The translations under genes were made by a program, and so were the position numbers. Shown piece by piece: positions 8,824 to 16,967 of a DNA stretch of 36,298 nt (its first letter is position 1; each line of letters begins with the position of its first letter). The stretch is from Methylovulum sp. (GTDB lineage Bacteria; Pseudomonadota; Gammaproteobacteria; Methylococcales; Methylomonadaceae). The notes beneath the pieces were generated by a model, which had not been told where the DNA came from, did not search any database, and saw nothing but the letters and a program-made list of their open reading frames with translations. The DNA lies in contig JAQTQZ010000035.1 of assembly GCA_028712695.1 (NCBI GenBank), forward strand, positions 1 through 36,298. Direction: 5' to 3'.

Positions 8824-9770
8824 TGACTATACAGTTGCCTGTCTTGGCAAAAGACTTTTCACCGTGGCAGTTGGGTGCGCCGCTTTATATGCCTGCGCAC
8901 CGTTTTGATTTGACGGCGATTGCCAATGGTGAAAAATTGCCCGGATTGCGTTCGATGATTTTTTGCACCGAAGATGCCGTTGCTTGCCATGAGATTGACA
9001 GTAGCTTGCGGCATTTAGGCTTATGTTTGCAAGGTTTTGAAGACACACCCGAACGCTTCCGCTTTATCCGCGCTAGAAACCCTGAAATTTTGGCGCGTTT
9101 GCTTGATTTGCCCGGCATTGAAAAAATCGACGGTTTTGTCTTGCCAAAATTCACTGAAAAAGTATTCCATGCCTATTTTGACCAATTGCAGGGGACTGCA
9201 TTCAAAGTCATGCCCACGTTGGAAACCCACGAGGTGTTTGATTATGCCGCGATGTGCGCCCTGCGGGACGGTTTATTGCAGGATGCTATTTTGCCGTCTG
9301 TGTTGATGCTACGGATAGGCGGCAATGACTTGCTGAACCTATTGGGGATACGTAGACCCAAAGGCCTGACCCTGTATGAGACGCCGCTAGGCAATGTCAT
9401 TTCGCAACTGGTGACGGTCTTCAAACCCTTTGGCTTTCCATTATCCGCACCGGTGTTTGAATATCTGAACGACGATAAGACCCTGCAAAAAGAGATCCGG
9501 CAAGATTTAGCTTACGGCTTGACCGGCAAAACAGCCATTCATCCGACGCAGATACCGCTAATCGAAGCGGCTTACGCCATTGACGAGGAGGATTATCAAA
9601 TGGCGCAGAGCCTGACGGCAGAGGAAGCGGAGGCGGTTTTTAGGATGCACGATGCGATGTGTGAAGTCGCGACCCACCAGCGTTGGGCGGTTGATCTTAT
9701 CAGCCGTGGGCGGTGTTATGGTGTTAATATGTCGGCTTCATTGAAGGAATGTGCTGGGCTATCCGTTTAG
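8820..9770 (+). CDS. TIM-barrel C-C bond lyase, HpcH/HpaI-CitE type, of the Ter operon
   Basis: Protein of 316 residues related to citrate lyase beta chain and HpcH/HpaI aldolases, in the subgroup found in Ter operons. Visible signatures are IFCTEDAV (equivalent of the LEDAV metal-site motif in CitE), GFVLPKF, a LRIGGNDLLNLLG strand-turn region and GKTAIHPTQIPLIEAAY near the C-terminus, which is the IHP...Q motif of CitE-like lyases. It should make or break a carbon-carbon bond next to a carboxylate in the Ter pathway. AGAGG precedes the doubled ATG at 8820 and 8823, either of which could serve. Translation is coupled to the preceding PRTase gene. Confidence 0.86.
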   Translation: MMTIQLPVLAKDFSPWQLGAPLYMPAHRFDLTAIANGEKLPGLRSMIFCTEDAVACHEIDSSLRHLGLCLQGFEDTPERFRFIRARNPEILARLLDLPGIEKIDGFVLPKFTEKVFHAYFDQLQGTAFKVMPTLETHEVFDYAAMCALRDGLLQDAILPSVLMLRIGGNDLLNLLGIRRPKGLTLYETPLGNVISQLVTVFKPFGFPLSAPVFEYLNDDKTLQKEIRQDLAYGLTGKTAIHPTQIPLIEAAYAIDEEDYQMAQSLTAEEAEAVFRMHDAMCEVATHQRWAVDLISRGRCYGVNMSASLKECAGLSV

Positions 9771-9798
9771 TTGTTTGGCAAACAAAAAAGGGGGGAAG

Positions 9799-10992
9799 GT
9801 GAATAGCAGAATTGATTTGGTTGCGGGTCAAAATTGTCCGCTTTCGACAACAGGGCTGCATGTTTCTGTCAGTCATGGGGCGTCGCCAACGGGTTTGACG
9901 GTTGATGTCAGCGCTTTTTTGCTGGATGCGGCCGGCAAAGTTGCCGGGGATGAAGATTTTATTTTTTTCAACCAACCGATACGGAGCGACCAAGGCGTTG
10001 AATTGGATATTGCCCAAAGCCGGTTTACGTTTCACCTTGACCGCTGTGCGCCGCGTATCCAAAAAATCGCCTTGACCCTCACTATTTCGGATGGCTTGTC
10101 AAAAGGGCAAAGTTTTAGCCTGCTGAAAAACGTCAAAGTGTTGGTTAAAGACTTTCTGACGGGCTTTGAACTGGCCTATTTTGCGTTGGATACGTCGGCT
10201 AACAAAGAAACGGCGCTGATTGTCGGCGAGCTCTACCGGCATCGGGATAAATGGAAGTTTCGGGCGGTTGGTCAGGGCTTTATTGGCGGTTTGCAGCCCT
10301 TGGCGGAATTCTACGGCGTGGATGTTGGCGAAGGCGAAGCGGGTGCAGAAGCCAAGCCTGAACCTGCTACCCCGTCCGCAAATAAAATTAATCTCAGCAA
10401 GGTCACGTTGGAAAAGAAGGGGCAGTCCATTTCTCTGGAAAAACAGCCCGGCGGCTTGGGCGAAATTTCAATAAATCTAAACTGGAATGCGACGCCGGTA
10501 AAGTCACTGGGCTTTTTAAAGCCGTCATCAGCCGGTATCGACTTGGATCTGGCTTGTCTTTGGGAATTGAATGACGGCACTATCGGTGGTGTCCAAGCGT
10601 TGGGCGGGCATTTTGGCTCATTACATCAGTTTCCCTTTATTGAGTTGGATCAAGATGACCGTAGCGGGCAGTCCATAGGCGGCGAAACGTTGCGTATTAA
10701 TGGCGGTCGTTGGCAAGAATTCCGGCGTATTTTGATTTTTACCTTTATCTATGAAGGCGTGCCTAACTGGTCGCATGTCGATGCGGTGGTCACCATCAAA
10801 AGCAATAACCAACCCTCTATTGAAGTCCGGCTTGATAGCCACCGTAATGACCAGTTTATGTGCGCCATCGCGATGCTGGAAAATATCAATAATCAACTAC
10901 GCATCACTAAACTGGTCGATTATTTTGCCGGTCACCAGCAACTTGATCAGGCGTATGGCTGGGGCTTAAATTATGTTAAAGGCAGTAAATAA
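9799..10992 (+). CDS. Tellurium-resistance TerA-like protein with two TerD-type domains
   Basis: Protein of 397 residues with two beta-sandwich TerD-type domains joined by a Pro/Ala/Glu linker near residue 175. The first opens IDLVAGQNCPL; the second opens VTLEKKGQSISLEK and includes AGIDLDLACLWEL, whose Asp pair matches the calcium-binding motif of TerD domains. Length and layout resemble TerA. TerD-family proteins are known for tellurite and phage resistance and are thought to be metal-dependent sensors or scaffolds at the membrane. I chose the GTG at 9799, after the AGGGGGG ribosome site, because family members begin just there. A GTG at 9751 would add 16 unrelated residues inside the preceding gene. 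Confidence 0.88.
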   Translation: MNSRIDLVAGQNCPLSTTGLHVSVSHGASPTGLTVDVSAFLLDAAGKVAGDEDFIFFNQPIRSDQGVELDIAQSRFTFHLDRCAPRIQKIALTLTISDGLSKGQSFSLLKNVKVLVKDFLTGFELAYFALDTSANKETALIVGELYRHRDKWKFRAVGQGFIGGLQPLAEFYGVDVGEGEAGAEAKPEPATPSANKINLSKVTLEKKGQSISLEKQPGGLGEISINLNWNATPVKSLGFLKPSSAGIDLDLACLWELNDGTIGGVQALGGHFGSLHQFPFIELDQDDRSGQSIGGETLRINGGRWQEFRRILIFTFIYEGVPNWSHVDAVVTIKSNNQPSIEVRLDSHRNDQFMCAIAMLENINNQLRITKLVDYFAGHQQLDQAYGWGLNYVKGSK

Positions 10993-11027
10993 CCACACCA
11001 CAAACCACATTCATAACGGAGAACACG

Positions 11028-11480
11028 ATGAGTTTCGACAATTTCCTTAACCAATTAAAAACTAAAGCCAATGAGTTAAAAACAGAGGCGTTAAAATTTA
11101 AAAACAAAGATTTTCTTAATGCCGCGATGGCGGGGTCGGCATTGATTGCCATGGCCGACGGCAGTGTCAGTTCGGAAGAAAAACAGAAAATGATCAAATT
11201 TATTGAAGGTAATGACGCGCTGTCGGTTTTTACCACCAGTGACGTCATCAAAGCCTTTCAAGATTTTGTCGGGCAACTGGAATTTGATAAAGACATCGGT
11301 GAAGCCAAAGCCTATCAGGCATTAGGTAAAATGAAGCCTAATGTCGAAGCCTCGCGTTTATTGATACGGATGATTATCGCTATTGCCGCTTCGGACGGGA
11401 ATTTTGATGTTTCCGAAAAAGCGGTGGCAACAAGAATAGCCAGGGAACTGGGGCTTAATCCAGCGGACTTTGAACTGTAA
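11028..11480 (+). CDS. terB: Tellurium-resistance protein TerB
   Basis: Protein of 150 residues, the usual TerB length, all-helical in pattern. It carries two matching acidic motifs, MADGSVSSEEKQKM and ASDGNFDVSEKAV, the pseudo-symmetrical TerB metal-binding repeat, and ends LGLNPADFEL much as enteric TerB does. TerB is cytoplasmic and in other bacteria binds the membrane partner TerC; no terC is present in this window. An AACGGAGAACACG ribosome site precedes the ATG. It lies 35 bases after the TerA-like gene and is the last gene of the operon. Confidence 0.93.
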   Translation: MSFDNFLNQLKTKANELKTEALKFKNKDFLNAAMAGSALIAMADGSVSSEEKQKMIKFIEGNDALSVFTTSDVIKAFQDFVGQLEFDKDIGEAKAYQALGKMKPNVEASRLLIRMIIAIAASDGNFDVSEKAVATRIARELGLNPADFEL

Positions 11481-11528
11481 GGTTTTTCGGGTAGATTTTG
11501 TTCGCTAAAAAACAGTTTAAAATAGAAT

Positions 11529-11568
11529 GCGAAAGGGTAGGGTTAACTTGTAATCTTATCCCTTTCGC
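11529..11568. terminator. Hairpin after terB
   Basis: GCGAAAGGG and CCCTTTCGC form a perfect 9-bp stem with a 22-base loop, 48 bases beyond the terB stop. There is no T-run after it, so it is not a textbook intrinsic terminator. It is the only strong structure between the Ter operon and the DUF4390 gene. Confidence 0.4.
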
Positions 11569-11742
11569 AACGTTGGCACGTTAACTGACATTTTGTAAAT
11601 GCCGTCATAATTAAAAAAGCGCCTATGTCGGCCAAAAATATCCGCTATTACCTTAGATTGCCCCCCTCGCCAGCTTCAACTATCTTGCTGCACCAGCCCG
11701 TTTCACTACATTCTGCAAGATTGGATGCCGGATTTGCTTATC

Positions 11743-12315
11743 ATGCGTACTGCTGTAAGTTATAAGCTCTGTCTGTGGCTGATCATTTTATTGTCGTTAT
11801 CGGCCTTTGAAGTCAATGCGGGTGATTTTGCTGCAGTCATTAAGGGCGTGCAAATGGATGTCCGCGATGACAGCTATGTGTTGTCGGCCGAGATAAGCTA
11901 TAAGCTCAGTGAACAAGTTAAGGAAGCGCTACAAAGTGGTGTGCCGCTATTTTGGAATATCCAGATTAAGGTTCACCGTCCCCGTCATATCCTGTGGCAA
12001 AAAACCTTGGCGGAAGAAACGTTGCGATACCGCTTGCAATATCATGCGTTATTAAATATGTACCGTGTCAGGAACGAAACTAGCGGCGAGATATATAATT
12101 TTTCCACCTTACCCGCAGCCTTGGATTTAATGTCAAACTTACACGACGTGCGCTTGGTTGACTGGGTAGGGCTGGCTCAGGAAAAGCAATTGCTAGTCGA
12201 GCTGAAGGTTGAGTTTGACCGAAGCGCCCTGCCTTTGCCATTACGCACGATTGCTTACCTTAATCGGCAATGGTATCTATCAAGTTATTGGACTGTATGG
12301 CCCTGGAAAAAATAA
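11743..12315 (+). CDS. DUF4390 family exported protein
   Basis: About 190 residues, with an N-terminal hydrophobic signal (YKLCLWLIILLSLSAF then EVNAG) suggesting export across the inner membrane. The body fits the DUF4390 family: an early VQMDVRDDSYVLSAEISYKL, then WNIQIKVHRPRHILWQ, and a C-terminal LRTIAYLNRQWYLSS. The function is unknown. In gammaproteobacteria the family typically sits directly before an ntrYX pair, as here. I chose the ATG at 11743, which gives a compact signal peptide; one at 11725 would add six residues. The 3' end overlaps ntrY by 19 bases, so the two are probably translated together. Confidence 0.83.
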   Translation: MRTAVSYKLCLWLIILLSLSAFEVNAGDFAAVIKGVQMDVRDDSYVLSAEISYKLSEQVKEALQSGVPLFWNIQIKVHRPRHILWQKTLAEETLRYRLQYHALLNMYRVRNETSGEIYNFSTLPAALDLMSNLHDVRLVDWVGLAQEKQLLVELKVEFDRSALPLPLRTIAYLNRQWYLSSYWTVWPWKK

Positions 12316-14453
12316 AACCACCGATCAACCTTTCTGTGCTGACTTTGTTCGGCCTGATTTTGCTGTCGTTACAGTTAATGAGTTCGGCCACGCAGGAATC
12401 GTCAGAGCTAGGGGAAATGTATTTTTGGCTGCTGGTGGTTAACGCGTCAGGGTCGGTGGTGTTGTTATGGCTGGTCGGTGCCAATATTTACACACTGACC
12501 AAGCAATTAAAAAAGCGTGAAGCCGGCTCTTTGCTGACGACGCGGATGGTGTCATTATTTGTTGTGCTGGCTTTGGCGCCGGCAGCGATTGTCTTTTATT
12601 TCTCAATGCAGTTTTTACACCAAGGCATTGACAGTTGGTTTAATGTTGAAATAGACCGCGCTATGGAAGATGCGTTGGAATTAAGCCAGTCCTCATTAGA
12701 CCAGCGGATGCGCTGGCATTTGAAGCAAACCCAGCAATTGGCGGCAACGCTGGAAAGCGCGCCAGCCAATTTGGTTGCGCTGGAAATGGAAAACCTGCGC
12801 AGACTTTCCGATGCGTCGGAAATGACACTATTCTCACGCCCCGGAAAAATTATCGCCTCCAGCAGCATTAATCCTGGTGATATTTTGCCTAATTTGCCCG
12901 ATGAAAATATCTGGTTGCAGTTACGCCAGAATAGCAATTATGTCGCGTTAGATCCGGTACGTGAAAATGAGTTGATGATACGGGTGATAGTCACCCTTAA
13001 GGGAAGTGAGCCTGAATATCTGCAGGCGCTTTATCCGGTGCCGGTGCGCATGGCCGATTTGGCGGATTCGGTGGAATTTGCCTTTTTACGCTATCAGGAA
13101 ATGGGCTTTTTACGCCATTCATTAAAATTAAGTTTTTCTCTGGTCTTGTCATTGGTGCTGCTGATGAGTTTGCTAGCGGCGATATGGGTGGCTTTTATCA
13201 GTATCCGCTCCATTATTGCGCCGGTAAAAGCGTTGGTTAAAGGGACGCAAGCAGTTGCTTCCGGACATTACGACCAGCAATTGCCGGTTATTGCGCAGGA
13301 TGACTTGGGTTTTTTGGTCGAGTCATTCAATGAGATGACCCAACGCATCGCCAGTGCGCGGGATGAAACCCGAATAGCCAGTGTTGAGGTGGAAAACCAA
13401 CGGGCTTATCTGGAAACTATCTTGGCCAATTTAACCGCTGGCGTCATTAGTTTCGATTCCGTTTATAGGATACGCACAGCAAATCAAGCGGCGTACCGGA
13501 TTTTCCATATCCCCGTTAACCAATTTATCGGCCATACGCTGCCAGCGCTTGTCCAATCGGCGCCTGAATTGGTTGAGCCTTTGAAATTAATACAGCGCCT
13601 ATTGGTGCAGGCCGATGATATTTGGGAGCAGCGCATTGCTTTTTTAGGCCATAATGGGCGGCAGGAATTATTGTGTCGTGGTACCCCGCTCTTTTCCCAA
13701 GAAGGGCTGCGGGTGGGGGCGGTCGTAGTATTTGACGATGTGACCGACTTAATCCAGGCGCAAAAGAACGCCGCATGGGGCGAGGTGGCGCGGCGTCTGG
13801 CGCATGAAATTAAGAACCCGTTGACACCTATCCAGTTGTCGGCAGAGCGTCTGCAACATAAGTTGGCTGATAAGCTGGATACGGCTGATGCGTCTATCCT
13901 GCAGCGTTCGACGACAACCATTGTGCAACAGGTTGAGGCGATGAAGGAAATGGTCGATGATTTCTCGGAATATGCCAAACCTTCGAAAAAACAAACGGTG
14001 GCTATTAATTTGGCCGCATTGGTGCAGGAGGTGCTGGTGCTTTACGGATTAAAATCCGGCGTTAAATTTAACGCCCATTATGAAAGTGGCTATTTAATGA
14101 TAAACGGCGATCCCGTAAGCATCCGCCAGGTGCTGCATAATCTGATTAAAAATGCGTTGGAAGCCATAGAAGATAAAGGGGTTATTGAAATTAATTTGCA
14201 TAGGGTGCAAAAAAACAGCACGGACTTTATCGAACTTGCCTTTTATGATGATGGGCCTGGCATTAAAGAAGGGCAAATAGAGAAAGTATTTGAGCCCTAC
14301 GTCACGACCAAAGCCAAAGGGACTGGCTTGGGGTTGGCGATTGTCAAAAAAATTCTTGAAGAACATGGCGGGGCTATTTGGGTCGATACTAGCCGCACAG
14401 TGGGTGCAGGTTTCATTCTTCAATTTCCTGCTTATACGCTTAATACACTGTAA
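12297..14453 (+). CDS. ntrY: NtrY-type sensor histidine kinase
   Basis: Membrane sensor kinase of about 718 residues. Two hydrophobic segments lie near residues 10-30 and 42-65, another pair flanks a periplasmic sensing region (about 85-105 and 275-300), then come a HAMP linker (IIAPVKALVKGTQAVASG), a PAS domain and the kinase core. His503, in RRLAHEIKNPLTPIQLSAE, is the phosphorylation site. The N box is NLIKNALEAI, and DDGPGIKEG and GTGLGLAIV form the ATP lid. The start at 12297 is inferred; upstream in-frame codons lie deep in the previous gene. It would phosphorylate the NtrX encoded seven bases downstream. The natural signal (nitrogen, redox or envelope state) is not visible in sequence. 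Confidence 0.92.
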   Translation: MALEKIKPPINLSVLTLFGLILLSLQLMSSATQESSELGEMYFWLLVVNASGSVVLLWLVGANIYTLTKQLKKREAGSLLTTRMVSLFVVLALAPAAIVFYFSMQFLHQGIDSWFNVEIDRAMEDALELSQSSLDQRMRWHLKQTQQLAATLESAPANLVALEMENLRRLSDASEMTLFSRPGKIIASSSINPGDILPNLPDENIWLQLRQNSNYVALDPVRENELMIRVIVTLKGSEPEYLQALYPVPVRMADLADSVEFAFLRYQEMGFLRHSLKLSFSLVLSLVLLMSLLAAIWVAFISIRSIIAPVKALVKGTQAVASGHYDQQLPVIAQDDLGFLVESFNEMTQRIASARDETRIASVEVENQRAYLETILANLTAGVISFDSVYRIRTANQAAYRIFHIPVNQFIGHTLPALVQSAPELVEPLKLIQRLLVQADDIWEQRIAFLGHNGRQELLCRGTPLFSQEGLRVGAVVVFDDVTDLIQAQKNAAWGEVARRLAHEIKNPLTPIQLSAERLQHKLADKLDTADASILQRSTTTIVQQVEAMKEMVDDFSEYAKPSKKQTVAINLAALVQEVLVLYGLKSGVKFNAHYESGYLMINGDPVSIRQVLHNLIKNALEAIEDKGVIEINLHRVQKNSTDFIELAFYDDGPGIKEGQIEKVFEPYVTTKAKGTGLGLAIVKKILEEHGGAIWVDTSRTVGAGFILQFPAYTLNTL

Positions 14454-14460
14454 AAATACG

Positions 14461-15822
14461 ATGAACAAACAAAATTTCCGCTTGTTAGTGGTTGATGATG
14501 AGCCTGATATTCGCGGCTTGGTTAGCGAAATTCTTGAAGATGAAGGCTATCAGGTCGCTATGGCAGACAACGCAAGCAGTGCCAAGGCATTAAAAAAATC
14601 GACTGCTCCTGATCTTATCCTGTTGGATATTTGGATGCCCGATACCGATGGCATCACGCTTTTAAAAGAATGGGTGGCAGAAGATGCCATGTTATGCCCG
14701 GTGATTATGATGTCGGGCCATGGTTCTGTAGAAGCGGCCGTTGAAGCGACCCGTCTGGGCGCTTATGATTTCCTCGAAAAGCCCTTGTCGATGGCGAAAT
14801 TATTGCTGATTGTAGCTAGGGCTCTGGAAGCAAGTAATCTGCAACGGGAAAATACGGGGCTTAGGCAGCAGTTGGCCGCTGACATTGAGCCAGTTGGTAA
14901 AAGCGCGGCGGTTGCCAGAACTAAAGACCAGTTAAAGCGGTTGGCCCAGCATGATACGCGGCTGCTTTTGGTTGGTGAAGCGGGCGTTGGTAAAGTGCTT
15001 TATGCCCGGTACTTGCACAATCACAGTGTGCGCCGTGACGGGCCGTTCATTAGCGTTGCCGTGGGCAGTATCTCGCCAGAAAATTCTGCGGTGGAGTTTT
15101 TTGGTAAAGAATATGATGGGAAAGTCTATCAGGGTTTGTTAGAGCGGGCGAATAGGGGGGTGTTGTTTTTGGGTGAAATTGGCGGCATGGACAAGGAAAC
15201 CCAGTTGCGCTTGCTCAGTGCGTTGCAGTCGCACTCTTTTTTGCGGGTGGGAGGTAGTGAGGCGGTGCGTGTTGATGTCCGTATTATTGCCTCAACGCGG
15301 GTTCCGCTTGAGGAGGAGGTTAAGGCGGGGCGTTTCAGGCAAGATTTGTACTATGTGCTAAACGAGGTTGCGATCACAATTGAACCCCTTAGAAATCATA
15401 GTGAAGATGTGCCTGCCTTGTTGGGTTTTTATGTCGATTATTTTGTCAATCAGGATAACCTGCCGTTTCGGCGGTTTTCCATGTCCGCACAAAACTTTTT
15501 ACGTAACTACAGCTGGCGCGGCAATGTGAGGGAATTAAAAAATTTAGTGCAACGTTTAATGATTTTAGGGGTTGGAGAGGATATCGAGTTGGATGAGGTC
15601 AAATCTGCCTTAGGTACTGTCAGCACCGATTCGCCTAATGCGCCCACAGTGCCTGATTTTTTTAACTTGCCTTTAAAAGATGCCCGCGATCATTTTGAAA
15701 AAGCCTATTTGGAATATCATCTTGAGCGCGCCGGTGGCAGTGTGGCAAAACTATCGGCAACGGTAGGTATTGAGCGGACGCATCTATACCGTAAATTACA
15801 CGCATTGAACATTAAGCTGTGA
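14461..15822 (+). CDS. ntrX: NtrX-type response regulator with degenerate AAA+ domain
   Basis: Regulator of 453 residues: receiver domain (1-120, phosphorylation site Asp56 in LLDIWMPD), AAA+ domain (about 145-375) and Fis-type DNA-binding helix-turn-helix (about 405-453, SVAKLSATVGIERTHLYRKL). The receiver and DNA-binding parts look intact. The AAA+ part does not. The GAFTGA loop that contacts sigma-54 is missing (FFGKEYDGKVYQ is in its place), the Walker B aspartate is Gly238 (LFLGEI instead of LFLDEI), and the arginine in DLYYRL is Val299. The protein probably binds DNA under NtrY control without driving sigma-54 promoters. The true start is the ATG at 14461; the longer frame begins inside ntrY. 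Confidence 0.9.
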   Translation: MNKQNFRLLVVDDEPDIRGLVSEILEDEGYQVAMADNASSAKALKKSTAPDLILLDIWMPDTDGITLLKEWVAEDAMLCPVIMMSGHGSVEAAVEATRLGAYDFLEKPLSMAKLLLIVARALEASNLQRENTGLRQQLAADIEPVGKSAAVARTKDQLKRLAQHDTRLLLVGEAGVGKVLYARYLHNHSVRRDGPFISVAVGSISPENSAVEFFGKEYDGKVYQGLLERANRGVLFLGEIGGMDKETQLRLLSALQSHSFLRVGGSEAVRVDVRIIASTRVPLEEEVKAGRFRQDLYYVLNEVAITIEPLRNHSEDVPALLGFYVDYFVNQDNLPFRRFSMSAQNFLRNYSWRGNVRELKNLVQRLMILGVGEDIELDEVKSALGTVSTDSPNAPTVPDFFNLPLKDARDHFEKAYLEYHLERAGGSVAKLSATVGIERTHLYRKLHALNIKL

Positions 15823-15839
15823 TTTAAGGATGGGTAAAA

Positions 15840-15857
15840 AAACAGCAATTGCTGTTT
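15840..15857. terminator. Short palindrome after ntrX
   Basis: AAACAGCAATTGCTGTTT is a perfect 18-base palindrome, preceded by A residues and followed by T-rich sequence, 18 bases beyond the ntrX stop. It may end transcription weakly before the rplM promoter. A perfect palindrome also suits a dimeric regulator, so the role is open. Confidence 0.4.
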
Positions 15858-15882
15858 CTTGAAAGGTGTTGATAAATAAACC

Positions 15883-15911
15883 TTGAAAAAAATAATAAAT
15901 TTTAGTAGAAT
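15883..15911 (+). promoter_or_regulatory. Sigma-70 promoter of rplM-rpsI
   Basis: TTGAAA and TAGAAT are separated by exactly 17 bases in an AT-rich stretch. The -10 box ends 42 bases before the rplM start. This is a close match to the sigma-70 consensus, as expected for a strongly expressed ribosomal operon. Confidence 0.75.
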
Positions 15912-15953
15912 TCTCGCTCTTTTATTGAGCCTTTACAGAAAGACTAAGTAACG

Positions 15954-16382
15954 ATGAAAACATTTAGTGCAAAACCAGCAGAAGTTAAGCGTGATTGGTA
16001 CGTAGTTGATGCAGAAGGCAAGACGCTAGGCCGCCTTGCTTCTGAAATTGCACGTCGTCTTCGCGGTAAACATAAACCAGAATACACGCCACACGTTGAT
16101 ACCGGCGATTATATTATTGTGGTGAACGTCGAAAAAATCGGTGTGACCGGTAACAAAGAAAATGACAAGCTTTATCATCACCACACTGGTTATACGGGGA
16201 ATTTAAAAACCGTTAGCTTAGGGAAGTTAAGAAAAACGTTCCCTGACCGTATTCTTAATACGGCTGTTAAAGGCATGTTACCCAAAAATCCACTAGGACG
16301 CGCTATGTTCAAGAAATTGAAAGTGTATGCCGGCCCTGAACACGATCATCAGGCTCAACAGCCAAAAGTTTTAGAATTATAA
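15954..16382 (+). CDS. rplM: 50S ribosomal protein L13
   Basis: Early-assembly protein of the large ribosomal subunit, 142 residues, the usual bacterial length. Recognised by [19 protein letters not shown] near the N-terminus (here [12 protein letters not shown]), the [20 protein letters not shown] block and [20 protein letters not shown] towards the end. It is followed after 11 bases by rpsI, the standard L13-S9 pair. A well-formed sigma-70 promoter lies upstream, and the whole pair ends at a strong terminator. Confidence 0.98.
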   Translation: MKTFSAKPAEVKRDWYVVDAEGKTLGRLASEIARRLRGKHKPEYTPHVDTGDYIIVVNVEKIGVTGNKENDKLYHHHTGYTGNLKTVSLGKLRKTFPDRILNTAVKGMLPKNPLGRAMFKKLKVYAGPEHDHQAQQPKVLEL

Positions 16383-16393
16383 GCGAGTAGACC

Positions 16394-16786
16394 ATGGCAG
16401 CAGCTCAGTATTACGGAACCGGTCGTCGTAAAAGCGCGGTAGCACGCGTTTATGCAACTAAAGGCACCGGAAAAATTACGATTAATAAAAAAAGCCTTGA
16501 AGAATACTTTGGTCGGAAAACGGATCAAATGGTTTCACGGCAACCACTGGAATGTGTCGAAATGGAATCCGTGTTCGATGTCAATGTGGTTGTTAAAGGT
16601 GGTGGCCCGTCTGGCCAGGCTGGAGCTATTCGTCATGGCTTGACCCGCGCATTAATGGAATACGACGAAACATTGCGTCCTGCGCTAAGAAAGGCAGGGT
16701 TTGTGACCCGCGATTCACGCATTGTCGAACGTAAAAAAGTTGGCTTGCACAAAGCAAGGAAACGCCCGCAATACTCAAAACGTTAA
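16394..16786 (+). CDS. rpsI: 30S ribosomal protein S9
   Basis: Small-subunit protein of 130 residues whose C-terminal tail reaches the decoding centre. [15 protein letters not shown] at the N-terminus, [19 protein letters not shown] in the middle and the basic C-terminus [11 protein letters not shown] are diagnostic. It is cotranscribed with rplM and ends just before an intrinsic terminator. Confidence 0.98.
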   Translation: MAAAQYYGTGRRKSAVARVYATKGTGKITINKKSLEEYFGRKTDQMVSRQPLECVEMESVFDVNVVVKGGGPSGQAGAIRHGLTRALMEYDETLRPALRKAGFVTRDSRIVERKKVGLHKARKRPQYSKR

Positions 16787-16812
16787 GCTATTATTCAATA
16801 GCATTAATGCCG

Positions 16813-16847
16813 AAGGGCTGCATTCATAAGAATGCAGCCCTTTTTTT
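16813..16847 (+). terminator. Intrinsic terminator of rplM-rpsI
   Basis: GGGCTGCATTC and GAATGCAGCCC form a perfect 11-bp stem around an ATAA loop, followed directly by seven T residues, 26 bases after the rpsI stop. Two A residues before the stem can pair with the first Ts. It is the clearest rho-independent terminator in the window. Confidence 0.93.
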
Positions 16848-16967
16848 GTGGCTTAAATAGCGCTCTGTTTTTCATAAAAGTTTAACAAAACACAAAAACC
16901 TTTTACCATAACCGGTTCGGAGATAATCTTCGGCTGCTTCGCAGGAATCACATTAACAGGTTTAAAA

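Noticed and set aside
9751-9798. Upstream GTG start for the TerA-like protein
   Set aside because: It lies inside the lyase gene, and the added residues do not resemble the family; a strong ribosome site precedes the GTG at 9799.
12270-12296. Earlier start for ntrY
   Set aside because: The nine extra residues lie deeper in the DUF4390 gene and add nothing recognisable; the ATG at 12297 gives a normal kinase N-terminus.
16848-16967. Lysine riboswitch before lysC
   Set aside because: The leader is short and I see none of the conserved junction sequences or stems of that riboswitch.
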